Of a stretch of DNA of 43,862 nucleotides, positions 40,194-43,862 are shown in pieces. The stretch lies in the IMG/VR virus record IMGVR_UViG_3300038416_000197, positions 1 to 43,862 of that record; one strand, given 5' to 3'. How positions within the stretch are numbered: the stretch's first letter is position 1; every line of letters begins with the position of its first letter. The notes under the pieces are model-generated. The model was not told the DNA's origin. It did no database searches and saw only the letters and a program-made list of their open reading frames with translations. This DNA is from a virus. Position numbers and translations under genes: made by a program.

Positions 40194-40364
40194 CTACGCT
40201 TTCCCCACATTTTTGGTGGTCAATGAGCTTATGGCGTCCCGCTTGTTTTTGTAGGTTACGCCCGTCAGTTCTTGGCTAACCTGCTTGCCGTTGCAACGGG
40301 TGACCAACACTTCAGCAATCTTCCTGCCTTGCATCACCACCCCATAATACTGAATCGTTTCCAT
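40194..40364 (-). CDS. Small protein between integrase and the 40001 gene
   Basis: 56 aa with start at 40364 (METIQYYGV) after GGGGG. Beta-rich: VVMQGRKIAEVLVTRCNG and GVTYKNKRDAISSL. No family recognised. Position next to the integrase would suit a directionality factor, but no motif supports it. Confidence 0.5.
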   Translation of the reverse strand: METIQYYGVVMQGRKIAEVLVTRCNGKQVSQELTGVTYKNKRDAISSLTTKNVGKA

Positions 40365-40374
40365 AATCCCCCCG

Positions 40375-41556
40375 TTAGTCCCAACCCGCATCAACCCTAC
40401 CGCTGTTTACCATGTCTTCAGAACGCATTGCAGCTAGGTAATGCTCAACGCTGTGCATGTCCCGATGCCCCATCTGGTCACGTAAGTCCGCCAGTGTGTA
40501 GCCGCTACGCAGACGGTTGGTTGCATACGAGCTTCGGAAATTCTTGGGTTTGAATTTCGCCACATCCAACCCCGCCTTTTTCGCAATCGCCTTGCACTCT
40601 TCCCACAACTTTTGGTTGATGCGTCCCGTGTTGGTCGGGAAGCAGACGTTAGACGTTCTTGGTAGCTGTTCTAACATGACCATCAAATCTGCGGGAATTG
40701 CAATTTCCCTGAGTGACCATTTCTTTGGGATGAACTCTATGGTCTTGTCACCGTCTTTCATTTGCTTTCTGCGAATGTGTACGGTGTGGCGGACAAAATC
40801 AATATCCGTCCATTCCAAAGTGGCAAGTTCCCGTGAGCGTAAGCCGCATTTTAACGCCAGCGTCCACATCGTTAGGTCCATACCAGCACAGCAGCAAGCT
40901 AGGAACTTGTCCCGCTCGTCTTTGTTATAGGTCGTGACCACTGGTTTGCGCCCCAAGATGTCACTGAAATCCGATTTCTTTACTGGTCCGTGACCCGCCC
41001 CAAGTTTCAGCACGGTCTTTATCATCTTGTTTACCCGCTGGCATTTCCAGACCGCTGTAAACTCGTCGTTCCCGATTTCACTTTCCAACCAACGCTTGAA
41101 GGCGAAGATGTGAGCACGGTCAATCTGGTCAACGTAGGTTTTCTTTATGCGGGATTCGGCGTTCCATTTTTGGAATTGCCGTAGGTTCCGTGTGTATTGC
41201 GGAACCGTGGTTCCATGCCCCGTTAGATCGGAGAGAAACCCGTCAATGGCGTCAGCGATTGTGAGCCTGACTTTTCCGCTGGTCGGGTCTTCCACGTGTA
41301 GCCCATGTGAGAGACTTTGCAAGTAGAGTTCTTTCTGCGTCTTCTGTCGCAGCGCCTCCCGCATGGTTAGGATGTAATCGCTATACCGCTTCTGCGACCC
41401 CTCCCGCCAGACCAACATGAACTTGCCGTCACGGTCGTCTTTGCTGTAAAGTCCCTTAGCACTGGGACGCTGTTTGGGGGTTGGGACGGGCTTGCTTGTC
41501 CAGATGCCGTCTGGTGTTTTGATTCGTTCAATGATTGAGACTTTGAGATTTGCCAT
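40375..41556 (-). CDS. Tyrosine recombinase (phage integrase)
   Basis: 393 aa. N-terminal arm-binding region, then a SAM-like core-binding domain (about 90-200) and the catalytic domain. LALKCGLRSRELATLEWTDI holds the first catalytic Arg near residue 240; NFRSSYATNRLRSG holds the second Arg, with Asn where the usual first His of HxxR stands; MGHRDMHSVEHYLAA supplies the late His and the Tyr nucleophile near 377. It would catalyse integration and, with a helper, excision at the att sites. The gene lies 60 bp from the right-end repeats, the usual layout. Confidence 0.9.
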   Translation of the reverse strand: MANLKVSIIERIKTPDGIWTSKPVPTPKQRPSAKGLYSKDDRDGKFMLVWREGSQKRYSDYILTMREALRQKTQKELYLQSLSHGLHVEDPTSGKVRLTIADAIDGFLSDLTGHGTTVPQYTRNLRQFQKWNAESRIKKTYVDQIDRAHIFAFKRWLESEIGNDEFTAVWKCQRVNKMIKTVLKLGAGHGPVKKSDFSDILGRKPVVTTYNKDERDKFLACCCAGMDLTMWTLALKCGLRSRELATLEWTDIDFVRHTVHIRRKQMKDGDKTIEFIPKKWSLREIAIPADLMVMLEQLPRTSNVCFPTNTGRINQKLWEECKAIAKKAGLDVAKFKPKNFRSSYATNRLRSGYTLADLRDQMGHRDMHSVEHYLAAMRSEDMVNSGRVDAGWD

Positions 41557-41618
41557 TTATCATCCCTCTGTCCCCTAATACTGAGTTGGCTCTCAAATCC
41601 CAAATATCCCCGGTGCAT

Positions 41619-41708
41619 AACGGATACACGACGGATACATGCGATTGAGCCAAACTGTAAGTGTTTGAGGATTAACAACATACGAGGGGGATGATACTCA
41701 TCCCAGGA
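41619..41708. other. Candidate attR: arm repeats and core
   Basis: Two ACGGATACA repeats (41620-41628, 41631-41639) mirror those at the left end. The core CATCCCAGGA is at 41699-41708. Just before it, GGGATG-atact-CATCCC forms an inverted pair around a 5-bp centre, as expected of a recombinase core site. No gene lies between 41557 and 41708. Confidence 0.55.
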
Positions 41709-41822
41709 GACTGTCCCACGCAGAGCCGCTCTGGGCTTTTTGATAAAGTCTTTCGGCTGCGTCTCAGCCCCACGCTGTACTGGGATTCTTCGCTCCCTGT
41801 GGTCGCTCAGAATGACACTCCT
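41709..41822. repeat. Right half of the split host inverted-repeat element
   Basis: From the att core outward, host sequence ends in CTGGGATTCTTCGCTCC...GGTCGCTCAGAATGACAC, which is the reverse complement of the type present at 2150-2182. With the prophage removed the two halves would form one element of about 145 bp. Confidence 0.6.
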
Positions 41823-42740
41823 CAATACGAACCTCCGGGACACTACACACAGTCTGAGTTTGCGTTGGAATATGCCTTCTGGGGACCGGCGCTAGAGCTG
41901 GTTTTACAAATCAATTTCGTGCGGTTCTCACTGATTCGCGGGATAAACCGTCCACAAACACCAAGTCCCGAGGTTGGAGCCAGCCTGTTCGTCTCGACCA
42001 ACGGCTCGCTGTAGACCCTTGCCGAACCTGCTCCCGCCGTCTTCACTTGCGTGACCGCGTACGGGCGATTACGACTCGGGTTCCGGGCTAACCGTCAACC
42101 GGATAAACCGACTCTCGGACGCTTCCGGCAACTCCTGTCTTGGCCTGCGAGGCTAAAACCGTGTTGCCTGTCGCCGTCCAGCTCTCCTCGGGACTCGTTC
42201 TCGCCTTTGACGATTCCTGTTCTCTTCGGCCAGCAGCTCGCTAGCAGACCCTCGCTGCCCCTTCGCCTTCTCTTACCGCGCTCTCGCCTTGGAATCGCAG
42301 CCAATTCGCGATTGGCTTCACCGCTTCGAGACTGGCGCGCGAGCACCTGTCTCGGTTGCGGCCCCCGCAGGTTCGCCAACCCGCGAGGCTGGGGAGTAGA
42401 GATCAGCCCGCCGACCGATTCCGGCTGGAGTCCGCCGCCCCGGCCAACGCCTCTCGGCGTCTGCCTGTGGGATGGCTGCCTCCGCCTGGCTCCCCATGTG
42501 CGGCCTCCACCGTCGTGGCTGCCGCTGTTCGGGCTCACGATCCGATCCCAGAAGACGCGGCGTGTGCGCCTCCCGAAACCATGACCGCTGCCCAGCGATT
42601 CCGGCTTTCTTCGCGGTACGGACTGCGGTGAGCTGAACTTGAGCCCCGGACTCACCACCAACCGGGAAAACCGTTCGGAACCTTTCAAAGAACGAAAGTG
42701 AATCTACACTCGGCGAAAACAAAGTCAACTCTTGAAGAAG
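41823..42740. other. GC-rich tract without a supported gene; hairpin-rich
   Basis: Several frames are open in both strands, as expected from high GC, but none has protein-like composition. Instead there are many local inverted repeats, for example AGCCAAT-tcgcg-ATTGGCT (42299-42317) and GGTGAG...CTCACC (42631-42656). The block GGATAAACCG occurs at 41941 and 42101, and GGGAAAACCG near 42664, within longer diverged direct repeats. It may be a structured RNA, a decayed gene, or dispersed repeats. Bases 42741-43055 hold nothing recognised. Confidence 0.35.
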
Positions 42741-43055
42741 AACTCTATTATCCTTGTTTTCAATAACGTGCAGCTCGTCCACAGGCCCCTGCCCGAATTC
42801 GGTGCAGGCACTCGCCGCCCTCGGCAAAAGGGACCCACGCGCCGTCCGGCACCGGCAGCCAACCCCCTCCGCCTGCCACGCTCGCAGCCGCATCAATAGC
42901 GGCCCAAATCGCAATTTCCCAGCAAACTCATCGCTTAGAAGGCAGTCCTCCGGTTGCCGCGCGAAAAACCCGATGGAGACGCGGAAGAATGTGCAAATCG
43001 GCCGTGAAACCGCGACCAGAGCTGGTTTTCACCAGCCTCGAATGCTCACCAACCC

Positions 43056-43212
43056 TAGCAGGTCGCTGAAAAACTCGTACCAGTGTCATCCCGAGGTCGC
43101 GCCGGTTTTACGCGACCGAGGGATCTGCTTCACTTTTAACGCGCACAAAAAGCAGATCCCTCGCTGCGCTCGGGATGACACCCTCAGAGAACAGTCTTTC
43201 AGCAACCTGCTA
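43056..43212. repeat. Inverted-repeat (MITE-like) element before the Yip1 gene end
   Basis: Terminal inverted repeats TAGCAGGTCGCTGAAAAACT and TAGCAGGTTGCTGAAAGACT (other strand) differ at 2 positions. Inside, TGTCATCCCGAGG...GGGATCTGCTT pairs with its inverse. The outermost TAG serves as the stop codon of the Yip1 gene. Same family as 888-1007 and the split element at the att site. Confidence 0.75.
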
Positions 43213-43862
43213 GAAGCCGAGGCCGGCGCTAATCAGCTTCAGCACGAAGAACCCGCCAAAGATCGTAGCGAAAGCAGTGCCGCGCTTAACCTGCGTGTTT
43301 ACGGAGATGCCGATGGCGATCAGCAAAACCATCCAGAGGGTAAACAGGTCAAAGACGCTGAGGAGGGAGTAGAGGAACCTGTGTGCGGCAAAGGCGCCGC
43401 CGGTGGCGAGGTCGATCCACTGCGCGGGCCCGCTGGCGATGGGGTTTTTGACGTCAAAGCCTTCCGGATCGGCGAAGCACATGGTGACGAGCGCCAGTAG
43501 ACGCTCGATAAGCGAGGGGAGACTGCCGTAGACGACGATGGCCAGAGTCCGTCCGTAAGTGATGTTGGCGCCCACAGCAAAGCGGAAGACCGCTACCAGA
43601 GCGGCTGCAAGCGACGCGAACCAGAGCAGAGACAACAATGGAATCAGGTACGAACTGTACTTCGTGATGCGGATGCCCGAATCCAAACGCTGCTGTTTTT
43701 CCGCGGGAGAGAGCCGGTCAAACGCCTCCGCGTTGGAAGACTTTTCGATCTGGGTGCGTACGATGAGATCCCATCCGATTCGCCTCTCCATGGCGAAGAC
43801 AAAGCTGATGGAGAAGATGGACATCAACAGCCACGGAATCAACCAATTCGCCTTGCGGCGCA
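43210..43862 (-). CDS. Yip1-family membrane protein, 5' cut by window edge
   Basis: At least 217 residues; the frame runs off the window end with RRKANWLIPWLL, which is typical mid-N-terminal Yip1 sequence, so the internal TTG near 43842 is not the start. Five hydrophobic segments are visible, including LLMSIFSISFVFA, YLIPLLSLLWFASLAAALVA, LAIVVYGSLPSLIERLLALV and a C-terminal pair. The YGRTLAIVVYGSLPSLI stretch is typical. Yip1 proteins sit in the inner membrane; role unclear. The stop codon lies in the neighbouring repeat's end. Confidence 0.8.
   Translation of the reverse strand, partial: RRKANWLIPWLLMSIFSISFVFAMERRIGWDLIVRTQIEKSSNAEAFDRLSPAEKQQRLDSGIRITKYSSYLIPLLSLLWFASLAAALVAVFRFAVGANITYGRTLAIVVYGSLPSLIERLLALVTMCFADPEGFDVKNPIASGPAQWIDLATGGAFAAHRFLYSLLSVFDLFTLWMVLLIAIGISVNTQVKRGTAFATIFGGFFVLKLISAGLGF

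Noticed and set aside
41843-42046. 67-codon minus-strand frame beside the integration site
   Set aside because: No ribosome site or recognisable family; it is part of the hairpin-rich tract and may be a chance frame in repeated DNA.
42051-42914. Long open frames on both strands of the GC-rich tract
   Set aside because: Products are Arg/Pro/Gly/Ser-rich without domain-like pattern, and several frames are open at once, as expected for GC-rich noncoding DNA.
42754-43500. Long plus-strand frame across the MITE-like element and the Yip1 gene
   Set aside because: It runs antisense through the clear Yip1 coding sequence and through the repeat element, so it is a chance frame.

Overview
The window is bacterial chromosome carrying a nearly complete integrated siphovirus-like prophage. 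The flanks are GC-rich host DNA: a 5'-cut ketopantoate reductase gene (panE) and ruvB on the left, and a 5'-cut Yip1-family membrane protein gene on the right. The flank protein sequences, and the intergenic inverted repeats of the 'TGTCATCCTGAGCG...' / 'AGCAGGTTGCTGAAAAA' kind, look most like Acidobacteriota (Terriglobia). This is inferred from sequence character, not from a database search.

The prophage runs from about 2173 to 41708. A 10-bp identical core (CATCCCAGGA) lies at both ends, with paired GGATACA arm-type repeats inside each end. The core falls inside a host inverted-repeat element whose two arms are now about 39.5 kb apart. The tyrosine integrase gene lies next to the right end.

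Layout from left to right. (1) 2.3-10.75 kb is an AT-richer cargo arm of mostly plus-strand, separately spaced genes: lipoproteins, small membrane or zinc-ribbon proteins, a DUF2158/YodC-like protein, a DUF4238 protein and a UDG-fold-like protein. Vestigial minus-strand fragments lie between them. (2) 10.77-31.5 kb on the minus strand is the HK97-type morphogenesis module. In transcription order it holds small and large terminase, portal, prohead protease, a GT31-like glycosyltransferase, major capsid, connector and head-tail joining proteins, tail tube, tail chaperones with a -1 frameshift site, tape measure, repeat-bearing tail fibre with its chaperone, and a four-gene tail-tip module. (3) 31.47-33.9 kb carries a TET-associated-type glycosyltransferase (TAGT) translationally coupled to a ParB-like protein, a holin-like protein and an HNH nuclease. 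(4) 34.1-37.6 kb is the early/regulatory block, with two overlapping sigma-like factors, a DUF1376 replication protein, a winged-helix protein and several very small genes. (5) 37.6-39.6 kb is the most unusual part: a Cas7/RAMP-like gene followed on its 3' side by an array of about 17 degenerate 13-nt repeats spaced near 31 nt, plus a 37-nt promoter-like element also found before two neighbouring genes. (6) 39.6-41.6 kb holds small genes, two strong terminators and the integrase.

The most noteworthy candidate system is the RAMP-like protein with its degenerate repeat array. Second is the TAGT-ParB pair, which suggests DNA base hypermodification although no TET/JBP hydroxylase is visible in the prophage. 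No CRISPR array, tRNA, rRNA or canonical CI repressor was found. The GC-rich tract 41.8-42.7 kb has no convincing gene and remains unexplained.
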